From: Mycoplasmatota bacterium | GTDB taxonomy: Bacteria; Bacillota_I; Bacilli_A; Izemoplasmatales; Hujiaoplasmataceae | Reading direction: 5' to 3' | Assembly: GCA_018622675.1 (NCBI GenBank) | Contig: CP076020.1 | Span: 186,001-250,000, forward strand | DNA length: 64,000 nucleotides | Shown: positions 9,506 to 16,868 of the stretch, piece after piece | Numbering within the stretch: the first letter of the stretch is position 1 | How the letters are laid out: each line of letters starts with the position of its first letter | Notes under the pieces: generated by a model | Told to the model about the DNA's origin: nothing | What the model saw: the letters and a program-made list of their open reading frames with translations, nothing else | Databases searched by the model: none | Translations under genes and position numbers: made by a program

Positions 9506-9538
9506 AAAAACTCATTCTTGAATAAAGAATGAGTTTTT
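9506..9538. terminator. Bidirectional terminator between convergent genes
   Basis: A 14-bp perfect stem (9506-9519 with 9525-9538), with A-run and T-run flanks, serves both the ABC-F gene and the opposite deoxynucleoside kinase gene. Confidence 0.85.
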
Positions 9539-9541
9539 GAT

Positions 9542-10192
9542 TTATGAATCGGAATCTAAAGATAATGATTGTTGTTGGTGGGTTGATTTTTGATATTGCT
9601 CTTCAATTTGTGCGACTAATTGATTAAAATGCAATTGATTAAACATATCATCAACTTTTAAGTATAATATTTTATCTTTAGGTAAATGATATTTACTAAA
9701 AACTTTTTGTAAAGCTTTATTATAATTTTTGTAATGGAATTTTAAATAGTTAAATTGATCATTTTCTAAAGAACGAGATCTTTTTTTGACATTATCAAAT
9801 AAACTTTCTTCATCACGAACGAGAACAATATGAATATCTAGTTTAGGGATTAACTTCATATGTGCATCTGCAATTTTATAAGTTAAATCAACTTCCTCAT
9901 CAGTCATCATTCCCTCTTTTTTTAGAAGTTCCGCAAAAATTAAATTAGAGAACATTGTTGAATCACAGATTAAAAAAGGTTCATCTTTTGTTTTCCACAT
10001 GGATAAAAATAATTCGCCATAGAAAGCACCTTGTGAGACAAGGGCAAACTTCTTTTTGTCTGCATAAAAAAGAGGAAGAAAAGGACTGTTTTCAACAGGT
10101 TCTTTTACCATAGGCACATGATAATATGATGATAATAAATGTGCTAGGGTTGACTTTCCGCTACCGATGGGTCCAATAATACCTATTCTCAT
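9542..10192 (-). CDS. Deoxynucleoside kinase
   Basis: A 216-residue P-loop kinase of the dNK/dGK/dCK family. It has an N-terminal GPIGSGKST loop (residues 7-15), a KEPVE substrate-loop motif, a DST motif where the family usually has DRS near residue 82, and a basic LID segment KKRSRSLE. It phosphorylates deoxynucleosides with ATP or another NTP in purine/pyrimidine salvage, which fits an organism with other nucleoside salvage enzymes in this window. Substrate preference (deoxyadenosine, deoxyguanosine or deoxycytidine) cannot be read from the sequence. It ends with a Ser/Gln-rich tail and stands alone between two terminators. Confidence 0.88.
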   Translation of the reverse strand: MRIGIIGPIGSGKSTLAHLLSSYYHVPMVKEPVENSPFLPLFYADKKKFALVSQGAFYGELFLSMWKTKDEPFLICDSTMFSNLIFAELLKKEGMMTDEEVDLTYKIADAHMKLIPKLDIHIVLVRDEESLFDNVKKRSRSLENDQFNYLKFHYKNYNKALQKVFSKYHLPKDKILYLKVDDMFNQLHFNQLVAQIEEQYQKSTHQQQSLSLDSDS

Positions 10193-10263
10193 AAATTCAC
10201 CTCAATATATTTTACTTTGATTATACAGTTTATCTTTATGATAGTCAAAGTTATTGTTTAAAA

Positions 10264-10297
10264 AAAGTGATACAAATTTAAATTTGTATCACTTTTA
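10264..10297 (-). terminator. Terminator of the nqr operon
   Basis: A 17-bp-per-arm perfect palindrome is centred at 10280/10281. On the minus strand it is followed by a T-run (positions 10263 downwards). It lies between nqrF and the kinase gene. Confidence 0.85.
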
Positions 10298-10303
10298 GAT
10301 GGA

Positions 10304-11404
10304 TTAAGAAAATTTATCATAAAAGACATTTTCTGATTTGATATCATGTTTATTTAAAACTTCAATACAAGCATTAATCATACCAGGTGAACCACATAAA
10401 TAGGCTTCTGAATCGCTTAAGTCACCTGAGTTTTGATCAAGGACATCTGTGATTAAGCCTATGGCTCCATCCCAATTGTCCTCAGGTAGTGGGTCAGATA
10501 GGGCTGGAATGTATTCGAAATTCGGATATTCTTTTGCAAGTTCAACAAATTCTTCAGTGTAATATAAGTCTTTTTTAGATCGTGCACCAAAGAAATATTT
10601 AACATTTCTTGGCATACCTTGGTCTTTTAGATAATGTAGAATGGATCTAATAGGTGCTTTTCCTGAACCACCAGCGATACATACAATATCTTTATCTGAG
10701 TCTTCTTGTAAGTAGAAGTTTCCATAAGGTCCTGTAACGATCACTTTATCTCCTAGTTCCAAAGCTTTGTGTACAAAAGTTGTTGCTTTTCCTTTGGGTA
10801 CCATGCGGATGATTAACTCTATTTTATCAGTGACTTTTGGATTGGATGCGATAGAGTAAGCGCGAATGATTTCAATTCCTGGAACTCGAAGTTGTGCGTA
10901 TTGACCAGGTTTAAATGACATGGTTTTTGGGTTGATGAATTGAAATTGCACTAACTTAATGTCATAGGTTAAGTCTTTAATATTGATAACTTCACATGTG
11001 TATTCTTGTGCATCTAGCATTGAGACAGGTATTTCTATTTCGATATTATCTTGAACCTTTACCTGACATGATAATCTTACATTGTCTAATTTCTCTTGGT
11101 CTGATAAAAATGGTTCTTCCATTGGTTTAACATCGCCTCCGCCACTAATGACCTTTACTTTGCAAAAACCACAAGTTGCTTTACCACCACAAGCTGAAGG
11201 GATAAATATTTTATTATTAGATAGAATATTTAATAAAGTATCGGTATCTTTTACGGGGATGACAGTATCTTTATTGATGGTGACTGTCTTCATCTTAGAA
11301 CCACCTAAAATAAAGTTTGCGCCAATCAATAGTAAAGTAATGACCAATAGAATGCCTATAATGACAAGCGGGATATAATAGTTAACAGCTAAAAATAAAT
11401 TCAT
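10304..11404 (-). CDS. nqrF: Na+-NQR subunit F: NADH dehydrogenase with [2Fe-2S] and FAD
   Basis: A 366-residue last gene of the nqr operon. It has one N-terminal membrane anchor (about residues 8-32). A plant-type [2Fe-2S] ferredoxin domain carries four cysteines (C72, C78, C81 and C113 in PSACGGKATCGFC and LSCQ). The FAD domain has RAYSIAS and the NAD domain has AGGSGKAPIRS. It oxidises NADH in the cytoplasm and passes electrons via FAD and 2Fe-2S to the membrane subunits. At 366 residues it is a little shorter than the ~405 of Vibrio NqrF. The ATG at 11404 is chosen because the AGGAGG box is only one base from the ATG at 11410. No nqrA is present next to the operon. Confidence 0.92.
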   Translation of the reverse strand: MNLFLAVNYYIPLVIIGILLVITLLLIGANFILGGSKMKTVTINKDTVIPVKDTDTLLNILSNNKIFIPSACGGKATCGFCKVKVISGGGDVKPMEEPFLSDQEKLDNVRLSCQVKVQDNIEIEIPVSMLDAQEYTCEVINIKDLTYDIKLVQFQFINPKTMSFKPGQYAQLRVPGIEIIRAYSIASNPKVTDKIELIIRMVPKGKATTFVHKALELGDKVIVTGPYGNFYLQEDSDKDIVCIAGGSGKAPIRSILHYLKDQGMPRNVKYFFGARSKKDLYYTEEFVELAKEYPNFEYIPALSDPLPEDNWDGAIGLITDVLDQNSGDLSDSEAYLCGSPGMINACIEVLNKHDIKSENVFYDKFS

Positions 11405-11415
11405 TTTCATACCTC

Positions 11416-11997
11416 CTAAAAGAATGATAAGCCAGTAAAGCCAATAAAAGCAAGTGATAAAATGCCTAATATAATAAATGCAATTGCTTTACCAGTTAAC
11501 CCTCTTGGAAGATTACTAAACTTATTAACTTTTTGTCTAATACCGGCTAATAATACAATAGCAATCATCCAGCCAACTCCAGCTGAGAATGAATAAGCGG
11601 CAGTTTCGACAAAAGTATAATCTCTATTGACAAAGAATAGTGATACAGCTAATACAGCACAGTTAACGGTAATGAGCGGTAAGTATATACCAAAAGCGTT
11701 ATATAGTTTTGGTGAGAACTTAGCTAAGAACATTTCTAAAAATTGTACAGTAGCTGCAATCGTGATAATAAATACTAAAAGCGATATTTGAGTTGTATTT
11801 GTATTTTTTAATAACATATAAATTGGCCAGTTAATGATTCCGGTTAAAGTCACAACAAAGATTACTGCATAACCCATGCCCTTAGCATTCTTTACAGAAG
11901 TTGAGATGGCAATAAGTGGACACATACCCAGAATATAGATTAAAGCAATATTTTGATCTGTTAATGAAGAGACAATAATTTCAATTATATTTTCCAT
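11416..11997 (-). CDS. nqrE: Na+-NQR subunit E
   Basis: A 193-residue integral membrane protein with six predicted helices. It carries NqrE-specific segments (LGMCPLIAIST, PLITVNCAVLAVSLFF, FSAGVGWMIAIVLLAGIRQK and GLTGKAIAFI) that match the NqrE branch better than RnfA. NqrE and NqrD form an inverted-topology pair that binds an iron centre through Cys residues in MCPL and NCAV. It sits between nqrD and nqrF in the usual order; the short gaps indicate one transcript. Confidence 0.93.
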   Translation of the reverse strand: MENIIEIIVSSLTDQNIALIYILGMCPLIAISTSVKNAKGMGYAVIFVVTLTGIINWPIYMLLKNTNTTQISLLVFIITIAATVQFLEMFLAKFSPKLYNAFGIYLPLITVNCAVLAVSLFFVNRDYTFVETAAYSFSAGVGWMIAIVLLAGIRQKVNKFSNLPRGLTGKAIAFIILGILSLAFIGFTGLSFF

Positions 11998-12025
11998 AAG
12001 TTTCTTCCTTTCATCATCTTAGACA

Positions 12026-12661
12026 TTATAATGTCTGTTCTGGTTTTTCATAATAGTGGATTAATTCTCTAACACCCCATATAAGAAGTGCAAGAACAAA
12101 GAATCCACCAGGAGCCATTGCCATAACAACCCATCTTTCCCAACTTGCCGACATAACTTGCATGTTTAGAAGGGTTCCGAAGGCTAAAATTTCTCTTATG
12201 GCAGCGACGGTTACCAAAACGAAGGTGTAACCCATACCACTAGCAAAACCATCTATAAGTGAATATTTAACTGGATTTTTAGCGGCAAATGCTTCTTGAC
12301 GCCCCATGACAATACAATTGGTAATAATTAAGCCGACATAAGCGCCTAGTGCATCAGCTATTGGCATAAAATATGCTTGTAAGAAAGCCTGAACAGAAAT
12401 TGTGAATGTTGAAATAACAACCATATAAGTAACCATTCTTACTTTTTGCGGAATGATATTTCTAATTAAGGAAATGGTTAACGAACTAGCCATAATAACG
12501 AAAGTAACACCTAGTCCCATAGCGATTGCATTTTCGACTTTGTTACTAACTGCTAAAGCAGAACAAATTCCTAATACAGCAACTACGATAGGATTATTTC
12601 TAGAAATACCATCTCTTAAGATATTAAACCATTTAGTATATTTAACTCTAATAAGTTTCAT
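12026..12661 (-). CDS. nqrD: Na+-NQR subunit D
   Basis: A 211-residue six-helix membrane protein. Conserved segments are NNPIVVAVLGICSALAVS, SLIRNIIPQKVRM and LIITNCIVMGRQEAFA, typical of NqrD/RnfE; the MGR-x-EAFA form favours NqrD. Cys residues in GICSA and TNCIV are the presumed ligands of the NqrD/E iron centre. A GGAGGG box precedes the ATG at 12661. It is translated from the same transcript as nqrB and nqrC, 11 bases after nqrC. Confidence 0.93.
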   Translation of the reverse strand: MKLIRVKYTKWFNILRDGISRNNPIVVAVLGICSALAVSNKVENAIAMGLGVTFVIMASSLTISLIRNIIPQKVRMVTYMVVISTFTISVQAFLQAYFMPIADALGAYVGLIITNCIVMGRQEAFAAKNPVKYSLIDGFASGMGYTFVLVTVAAIREILAFGTLLNMQVMSASWERWVVMAMAPGGFFVLALLIWGVRELIHYYEKPEQTL

Positions 12662-12672
12662 GATTTTCCCTC

Positions 12673-13257
12673 CTACTCATTTTGACTCTGCCAAGCAATT
12701 TTTGCTTGCTCATAGTCATCATTTAGAAACTCTTGAAATCTTTTTGATGTGTTTGTAGCACCAGTGATAGCATCGATTTCATTATCGGCGTTGGTACCTG
12801 GATCCTTGTTTAATTGAAAATCAGGATTAAAGATTTTGCCAACAAAAGTTTCTAGGTATTGAGGTTCCGCAAGAACACCACCTAAACCTGGTGTTTCTTC
12901 TTGTTGTAATATGGAAACATTGATAATGGTTTGGAAATCATCCTCCAAAGTTAAGATCCCTTCTATAGGTCCCCAAACACCATTTCCAGAGATTTCAAAG
13001 CTGATTGAACCTGTATCTGGATTTACATAAAAAGTCCAATCATCAATGTTAACTATATTCATTTCTTCATCAAATGTATCATTGATGCTTGCCAATGCAT
13101 ATGGGATATCATTGGCTTCTAAGATTGCAATTTTGATTTTAGCATCTTGGTTATTTTGTATTCTTTCTGAAGTGAGGGCTTCTACCCCTATAATAATTCC
13201 AGAAGTAAATAAAGACATCACTATCACAAAGATTATGACTCTAAGATTGTCTTTCAT
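12673..13257 (-). CDS. nqrC: Na+-NQR subunit C, covalent flavoprotein
   Basis: A 194-residue protein with one N-terminal membrane anchor (about 7-28) and an extracytoplasmic FMN-binding domain. The motif DAITGATNTSKRF matches the (S/T)GAT site where FMN is attached to Thr by ApbE. ETPGLGG, upstream of it, is also conserved in NqrC/RnfG. It is shorter than proteobacterial NqrC (~255) and near RnfG size. The start overlaps the nqrB stop by four bases (ATGA), giving translational coupling. The ApbE flavin transferase needed for maturation is not in the window. Confidence 0.92.
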   Translation of the reverse strand: MKDNLRVIIFVIVMSLFTSGIIIGVEALTSERIQNNQDAKIKIAILEANDIPYALASINDTFDEEMNIVNIDDWTFYVNPDTGSISFEISGNGVWGPIEGILTLEDDFQTIINVSILQQEETPGLGGVLAEPQYLETFVGKIFNPDFQLNKDPGTNADNEIDAITGATNTSKRFQEFLNDDYEQAKIAWQSQNE

Positions 13258-14195
13258 TGTGCAACCTCCTCAACAACTTCATCTTTTGTTTCTTCTTTAT
13301 TTAATGAATCATCAATTAGTGGTGCTATGGCATTCATAATAATAATTGCGAAGATAACACCTTCTTGGAATGTTGCGAAGTTGCGAATCAGTACAGTAAA
13401 GAAAGCTAAACCAATACCATAGATCATTCTTCCCTTACTATCGAGTGGTGATGATACAGGGTCAGTTGCAACAAAGAAAGCTCCGAATAATAATCCACCT
13501 ACAAATATAGAAAGTATTGGGTCTGGAAAGACATCGGGTAAGATCCAATAACCTAAGGCGGTGAATACTAAAACAGATCCTAAGTAAAATACTGGTATGC
13601 GCCAATCAGCTACTTTTAAAATTAATAGGGCAACACCTAAGATGATGATACCAATCCTAAAAGTTTCTCCAATAGCACCTGGTACATTACCAAAGATTAA
13701 ATCGCCAAATGAATAAGTGAAATCACCACCTGCATTTAGCATGTTTAAAGGTGTAGCTCCTGAGAAACTATCAATACTTGGATGAATCCATTCAGCAGCT
13801 GTAATCATTGAAGGGAAAGATATAGTAACGAATAAGACACCAACTACAGCCGGATTAAAAATATTTTTTCCAAATCCCCCAAAAACAGATTTACCAAAGA
13901 AAACACCAAAAACAGTAGCAACAGCAACAACCCATAGTTTAATTGTTGGTGGTAACATTAGTGTGACTACTAAAGGAGGGACAATCCAAGATATATCAAG
14001 TTCTGTTTTCCTTACTTTAGCAAATATTAGTTCAACTAAACCGCCAGATACTAAGGCTACTAGTGCAACTGCAAAAACATAAATCCCGTATAAAAAAGCA
14101 GAAGCGATTAATAGGATCAGTAAACTGGCTGAAAAAATCAATAGATTTCTTTTACTTGGTACATTCGGTGATGTTAAATGCATTTCTTGACTCAT
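13254..14195 (-). CDS. nqrB: Na+-NQR subunit B, covalent flavoprotein membrane subunit
   Basis: A 313-residue polytopic membrane protein (about nine to ten helices). It has a DSFSGATPLNML motif, where the Thr of SGAT is the covalent FMN site of the NqrB/RnfD family, plus GKNIFNPAVVGV and FVATDPVSSPL. It is shorter than Vibrio NqrB (~412) because the N-terminal extension that holds the quinone-site region in canonical NqrB is missing, so in length it resembles RnfD. It is the first gene of the operon, with GAGGAA before the ATG and a ~230-base leader upstream. Confidence 0.9.
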   Translation of the reverse strand: MSQEMHLTSPNVPSKRNLLIFSASLLILLIASAFLYGIYVFAVALVALVSGGLVELIFAKVRKTELDISWIVPPLVVTLMLPPTIKLWVVAVATVFGVFFGKSVFGGFGKNIFNPAVVGVLFVTISFPSMITAAEWIHPSIDSFSGATPLNMLNAGGDFTYSFGDLIFGNVPGAIGETFRIGIIILGVALLILKVADWRIPVFYLGSVLVFTALGYWILPDVFPDPILSIFVGGLLFGAFFVATDPVSSPLDSKGRMIYGIGLAFFTVLIRNFATFQEGVIFAIIIMNAIAPLIDDSLNKEETKDEVVEEVAQ

Positions 14196-14258
14196 AAAAT
14201 TCCTCTTTTCTTAGTTATTTTAAATCCATATGATTTAATGAAGTGTTTCTATTTATTG

Positions 14259-14329
14259 GATGTTAATTATCAAAAGCTAAGAAAGTTTATATTTTGATAG
14301 TTATTAAGTGAACTTTGATAAGCAACATC
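14259..14329 (-). promoter_or_regulatory. Long-range stem in the nqr 5' leader
   Basis: The arms GATGTTAATTATCAAAAG (14259-14276) and CTTTGATAAGCAACATC (14313-14329) pair through GATGTT/AACATC and TATCAAA/TTTGATA, with a small internal loop. They enclose 36 bases. This is inside the transcribed leader if the promoter at 14424-14453 is right. It matches no riboswitch class that I can recognise. Confidence 0.35.
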
Positions 14330-14423
14330 TAATAAAAAGAGATGTAAAAAAATGTTTCTATAGTGCTTATAAATTGTTCTTATAAATTTATGTATTTAGA
14401 TATGCACCCTCCCTTTAAAATGT

Positions 14424-14453
14424 ATTATAGCATTATTTTTTTTGAATTGTTAA
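14424..14453 (-). promoter_or_regulatory. Putative nqr operon promoter
   Basis: On the minus strand, TTAACA (14448-14453) and TATAAT (14424-14429) are separated by 18 bases. Transcription would start about 220 bases before the nqrB ATG. A GGGAGGG ribosome-binding-like sequence (14407-14415 region) follows immediately but opens only a three-codon frame. The whole gene-free interval 14196-14585 holds this promoter, the structured leader and the terminator of the next gene. Confidence 0.5.
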
Positions 14454-14530
14454 GGTGACTTTAAAAAAAATGTTCTTTTTTTTATTTTTTTTGTATCTTT
14501 TTCTATATTTTTTTGACTTAATGATAAATT

Positions 14531-14565
14531 AAAAAAAAATATCAAGCCAATAAAATTGACTTGAT
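14531..14565 (-). terminator. Terminator of the PfpI-family gene
   Basis: A ten-base stem with one mismatch (14541-14550 with 14556-14565) is followed on the minus strand by nine or more T residues (A-run at 14531-14539). Confidence 0.8.
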
Positions 14566-14585
14566 AACTTTAATTTACGATTAAA

Positions 14586-15089
14586 TTATTTAAGTGCATC
14601 TACAATCGCTTTAGCAAACATTGGTAAATCTTTAGGTGATCTTGAAGTGATTAAATTGCCATCAATGACAAGTTCTTCATTAACAAAGATTCCTTTAGCG
14701 TTTTCAATATCTCTTTGTAAAGTATGGAAACCGGTTAGCTTTCTACCTTTTAATTTAATACTAGAAATAAGTAACCATGGTCCGTGACATACAGCCGCAA
14801 TCACTTTTCCTTTTTCATTCATGCCTTTGACAAAATGAACAGTAGCTTGATTTCTTCTCATATAATCAGGTGAAAATCCACCTGGAATGATTAAGGCATC
14901 ATAGTCTTCTGCGGAAACATCTTGGCTGGCAAAATCGCTTTCTAATGGCACACCGTTTTTACTTGTGTAAGTAGTTTTAGCCGCAGTACCAATGAGATCT
15001 ACGTCATAACCTTCCTCTTGCATCCTATAATAAGGATATAGTAATTCTTTTGCATCATATTGATTTTCTATTAATATCGCTATTTTCAT
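14586..15089 (-). CDS. DJ-1/PfpI family protein
   Basis: A 167-residue cytoplasmic protein of the glutamine-amidotransferase-like DJ-1/PfpI superfamily. The nucleophile-elbow Cys and adjacent His are present in IAAVCHGPWLLISS, a Glu equivalent lies near residue 16 (LYPYYRMQEEGY), and the IIPGGFSPDYMRR loop is typical. Members act as deglycase/glyoxalase-like or chaperone stress proteins; older names call them intracellular proteases. The ATG at 15089 is preferred over the TTG at 15098 by its GGGAGG spacing. Single gene, own terminator. Confidence 0.9.
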   Translation of the reverse strand: MKIAILIENQYDAKELLYPYYRMQEEGYDVDLIGTAAKTTYTSKNGVPLESDFASQDVSAEDYDALIIPGGFSPDYMRRNQATVHFVKGMNEKGKVIAAVCHGPWLLISSIKLKGRKLTGFHTLQRDIENAKGIFVNEELVIDGNLITSRSPKDLPMFAKAIVDALK

Positions 15090-15223
15090 AATAAACAAAA
15101 CCTCCCTTTATTTGAATAAAAATACGAATAAGTAACATTTTTCTTATCTTAATTATAAAACATAGATATATCAATTGCAAAAATATAGAGAAAAAAAAGG
15201 CATGTAAACGGTATCTTTACGAT

Positions 15224-15237
15224 GAAAACGCTTAAAA
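15224..15237. promoter_or_regulatory. Candidate cre (CcpA) site
   Basis: TGAAAACGCTTAAA fits the catabolite-responsive consensus TGWAANCGNTNWCA except at position 13. It is 15 bases upstream of a TATAAT (15252-15257) that probably serves the PNPOx-like gene. Confidence 0.4.
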
Positions 15238-15358
15238 TTGAGTGAATCATGTATAATATTTCCTCGAATTATCAAATTTAAGAATCTTTTGTGTGAAAGT
15301 AAGCAAAGATAATAAAATAAGTTTAGGTGATTAAGTTTTTGTAAAAGAGAGGATGAAT

Positions 15359-15817
15359 ATGTTTAAAAAGATGAGAAGAATGGATAAAGCATTATCCAAG
15401 AAAGAAACACTTGAACTACTAGATAAAGCTGGAGTAGGTATCTTAGGAACAATGTCTGACAATGGATATCCTTATACAATTGCCCTTAACTACGTATATT
15501 ACCAAAACAAGGTTTATTTTCATTGTGCTAAAGAAGGGCATAAAATTAATAATATCAAAGCTTATGAAAAAGTATCATTCACTGTTTGTGAAGACGTTGA
15601 GATTGTAGGTCAAGAACTAAATACAAAATATAAATCTTTAATCCTGTTTGGCAAAGCTAAAGTGATAAAGCCGAGTCATGAAATCTTATGGGAGTTAATA
15701 AAGAAGTATTCTACAATAGATTTTGAACAAGCCAATAAAATGATAGATAAAGAAATAAATGATACAGCCATTGTTGAGATAACAATTGATCATATTACAG
15801 GCAAAAGAGGGCGTTAG
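15359..15817 (+). CDS. Pyridoxamine 5'-phosphate oxidase-like flavoprotein (NimA-like)
   Basis: A 152-residue split-barrel flavoprotein of the PNPOx-like group. The core strands GVGILGTMSDNGYPYTIALNYVYYQNKVYFHCAKEGHKINNIK are the usual FMN-binding pattern, with a conserved HCAKEGHK. These proteins bind FMN or F420 and reduce small substrates; nitroimidazole reductase-like members are common in Firmicutes. The substrate is not deducible. The ATG at 15359 is chosen because AGAGAGG at 15347-15352 is well spaced for it and abuts the alternative ATG at 15353. Confidence 0.85.
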   Translation: MFKKMRRMDKALSKKETLELLDKAGVGILGTMSDNGYPYTIALNYVYYQNKVYFHCAKEGHKINNIKAYEKVSFTVCEDVEIVGQELNTKYKSLILFGKAKVIKPSHEILWELIKKYSTIDFEQANKMIDKEINDTAIVEITIDHITGKRGR

Positions 15818-15870
15818 TTTATTTTGTTTTTCTTAAAATAATAAAAATATAATAAAAAATAACAATCTAA

Positions 15871-15899
15871 TTGATTTTTTAAAATGATTGTGGTATTCT
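15871..15899 (+). promoter_or_regulatory. Putative promoter of riboswitch 1 transcript
   Basis: TTGATT (15871-15876), a 17-base spacer and TATTCT (15894-15899) lie about 44 bases before the aptamer. Confidence 0.45.
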
Positions 15900-15942
15900 T
15901 TAGGTGTCAAATCCATTTTGTAGTTTAACTATGAATGTGGAT

Positions 15943-16024
15943 GAATGACAAAGCTAAACCCGGAGCGATCCGGCGACAGAAAACTATAGGGTCTCAGTAT
16001 TACTGAGATAGCCAGTTGCCTTTC
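15943..16024 (+). ncRNA. Cyclic-di-GMP-I (GEMM-I) riboswitch 1
   Basis: It has the GEMM-I core in order. AAGCTAAACC leads into a stem CCGGA closed by the GNRA tetraloop GCGA and TCCGG. The segment GACAGAAAACTATAGGGTCT corresponds to the conserved GACGCAAAGC..GGGUCU receptor region. A 7-bp hairpin TCTCAGT/ACTGAGA and the strongly conserved TAGCCAGTTGCC 3' end follow. The G expected to contact c-di-GMP (before CTAAACC) is retained. The departure from ACGCAAA to ACAGAAA makes it a divergent member. It ends 25 bases before the ATG of the exported protein gene at 16050. I see no terminator between, so the output mechanism is unclear. Confidence 0.8.
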
Positions 16025-16049
16025 AAAAACATTTATAGGAGAAAAGACT

Positions 16050-16550
16050 ATGAAAAAGCTATTATTTAGCTTGGTTTTGATGTTTTTTGTATTTATAGGT
16101 ACAGTTCGTGTTTACGGATTTTATCAAGATACAAAAGTCACTCAATTAACTGAAGTCAAAACTCACCAATTATTAACCCAAAACCTTATGACTGATAATG
16201 ATAAAAACTTGGTGCCAAAAGGATCTATTTTAGGTGTTAATGATACTGAAGAATTTGTCTTCGAATACCAAGTATTTGTACAAAAAGATTTAGAAATTGA
16301 ATATACAGTGAATGATATTAGAATTAACCAAGAAGAAGTTAATGAAGATATAAGCAATCTTTTTAATTTTGATTTTGAATATGAACTTATTAAAGAAGAT
16401 TCTATTCAAACTCAATTATTGACTGCTAGTCAAGAAGGGTATTTTGTTAAAATAACCTTAACTGTGTCAATGAGTGAACCAACTTATCAACAATATCAAT
16501 TAATTGCTAATCAAGCGATGAATTTCGATGTTTTATTTAGTGTGAATTAA
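16050..16550 (+). CDS. Exported protein with SipW-cluster context
   Basis: A 166-residue protein. It has an N-terminal signal sequence (residues ~1-24: MKKLLFSLVLMFFVFIG, then VRVYGFYQ), followed by an all-beta-looking mature region of about 140 residues rich in Glu, Asn and Gln. The signal end GFYQ resembles the FAYW end of SipW-type signals. The mature part shares a pattern with the next gene's product (…NLVPKGSILGVNDTEEFVFEYQVFV versus …SLVPSGYAMQVNDVEFITLSYRIGV), so the two are paralogues. RBS AGGAGA lies nine bases upstream of the ATG. Control by the riboswitch just upstream is expected. Probably a TasA/CalY-like extracellular structural protein (inference). Confidence 0.7.
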   Translation: MKKLLFSLVLMFFVFIGTVRVYGFYQDTKVTQLTEVKTHQLLTQNLMTDNDKNLVPKGSILGVNDTEEFVFEYQVFVQKDLEIEYTVNDIRINQEEVNEDISNLFNFDFEYELIKEDSIQTQLLTASQEGYFVKITLTVSMSEPTYQQYQLIANQAMNFDVLFSVN

Positions 16551-16631
16551 TTTTTCCCCCTAATATATAATACACAGTAAATTAGAATATACTTATTTTA
16601 TCATATTATTTCTATGCATCAGTCTTTTTGA

Positions 16632-16660
16632 TTGACATTGAAAGCATAATATGGTAAAAT
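16632..16660 (+). promoter_or_regulatory. Promoter of riboswitch 2 transcript
   Basis: A consensus -35 TTGACA (16632-16637) and a -10 TAAAAT (16655-16660) have a 17-base spacer. It gives a transcript entering the second aptamer about 35 bases later. Confidence 0.7.
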
Positions 16661-16702
16661 TTGTATGCTTTATGAGAGAACTACTAGAAATTTTATAAAA
16701 AT

Positions 16703-16777
16703 TAATGTTAAAGGCACTCTTAGAGAAATCTAAGTTCGCAAAACTATAGGACCTGAAATGGTAGCCAGTTGTCATTA
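16703..16777 (+). ncRNA. Cyclic-di-GMP-I (GEMM-I) riboswitch 2
   Basis: It shows all GEMM-I landmarks. P1 is TAATG (16703-16707) with CATTA (16773-16777). GGCACT enters a 6-bp hairpin CTTAGA-GAAA-TCTAAG with a GNRA loop. Next come the tetraloop-receptor segment TTCGCAAAACTATAGGACCT and GGTAGCCAGTTGTC. The guanine that distinguishes c-di-GMP from cAMP-GMP aptamers appears present. Its 3' strand is shared with the terminator at 16763-16822, giving a transcriptional switch. It controls the genes from 16869. Confidence 0.87.
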
Positions 16778-16822
16778 GATGTATGTGATTATATACATTT
16801 TTAAGACACTGGCTTTTTTTTA
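16763..16822 (+). terminator. Riboswitch-controlled terminator (expression platform)
   Basis: AGCCAGTTGTC (16763-16773), the 3' strand of the aptamer, can instead pair with GACACTGGCT (16805-16814), leaving one bulge, and is followed by at least seven T residues. Aptamer folding and terminator are therefore mutually exclusive. Ligand binding should prevent termination, so the switch is predicted to be ON with c-di-GMP. Confidence 0.8.
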
Positions 16823-16868
16823 TAAACTTTCTTACAGTAAAATAGTTTTCTCAATCAGAAGGAGAGTG

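Noticed and set aside
10304-14195. Annotation as an Rnf complex.
   Set aside because: RnfB and RnfC are absent, an NADH-oxidising NqrF is present, and the NqrD and NqrE segments fit the Nqr branch better.
14259-14329. Known riboswitch (FMN, c-di-GMP-II) in the nqr leader.
   Set aside because: None of the conserved core sequences of those classes is present; only a stem is seen.
16779-16868. N-terminal extension of the gene at 16869 from ATG 16779.
   Set aside because: It would begin inside the riboswitch terminator hairpin; AGGAGAG and a clean signal peptide support ATG 16869.
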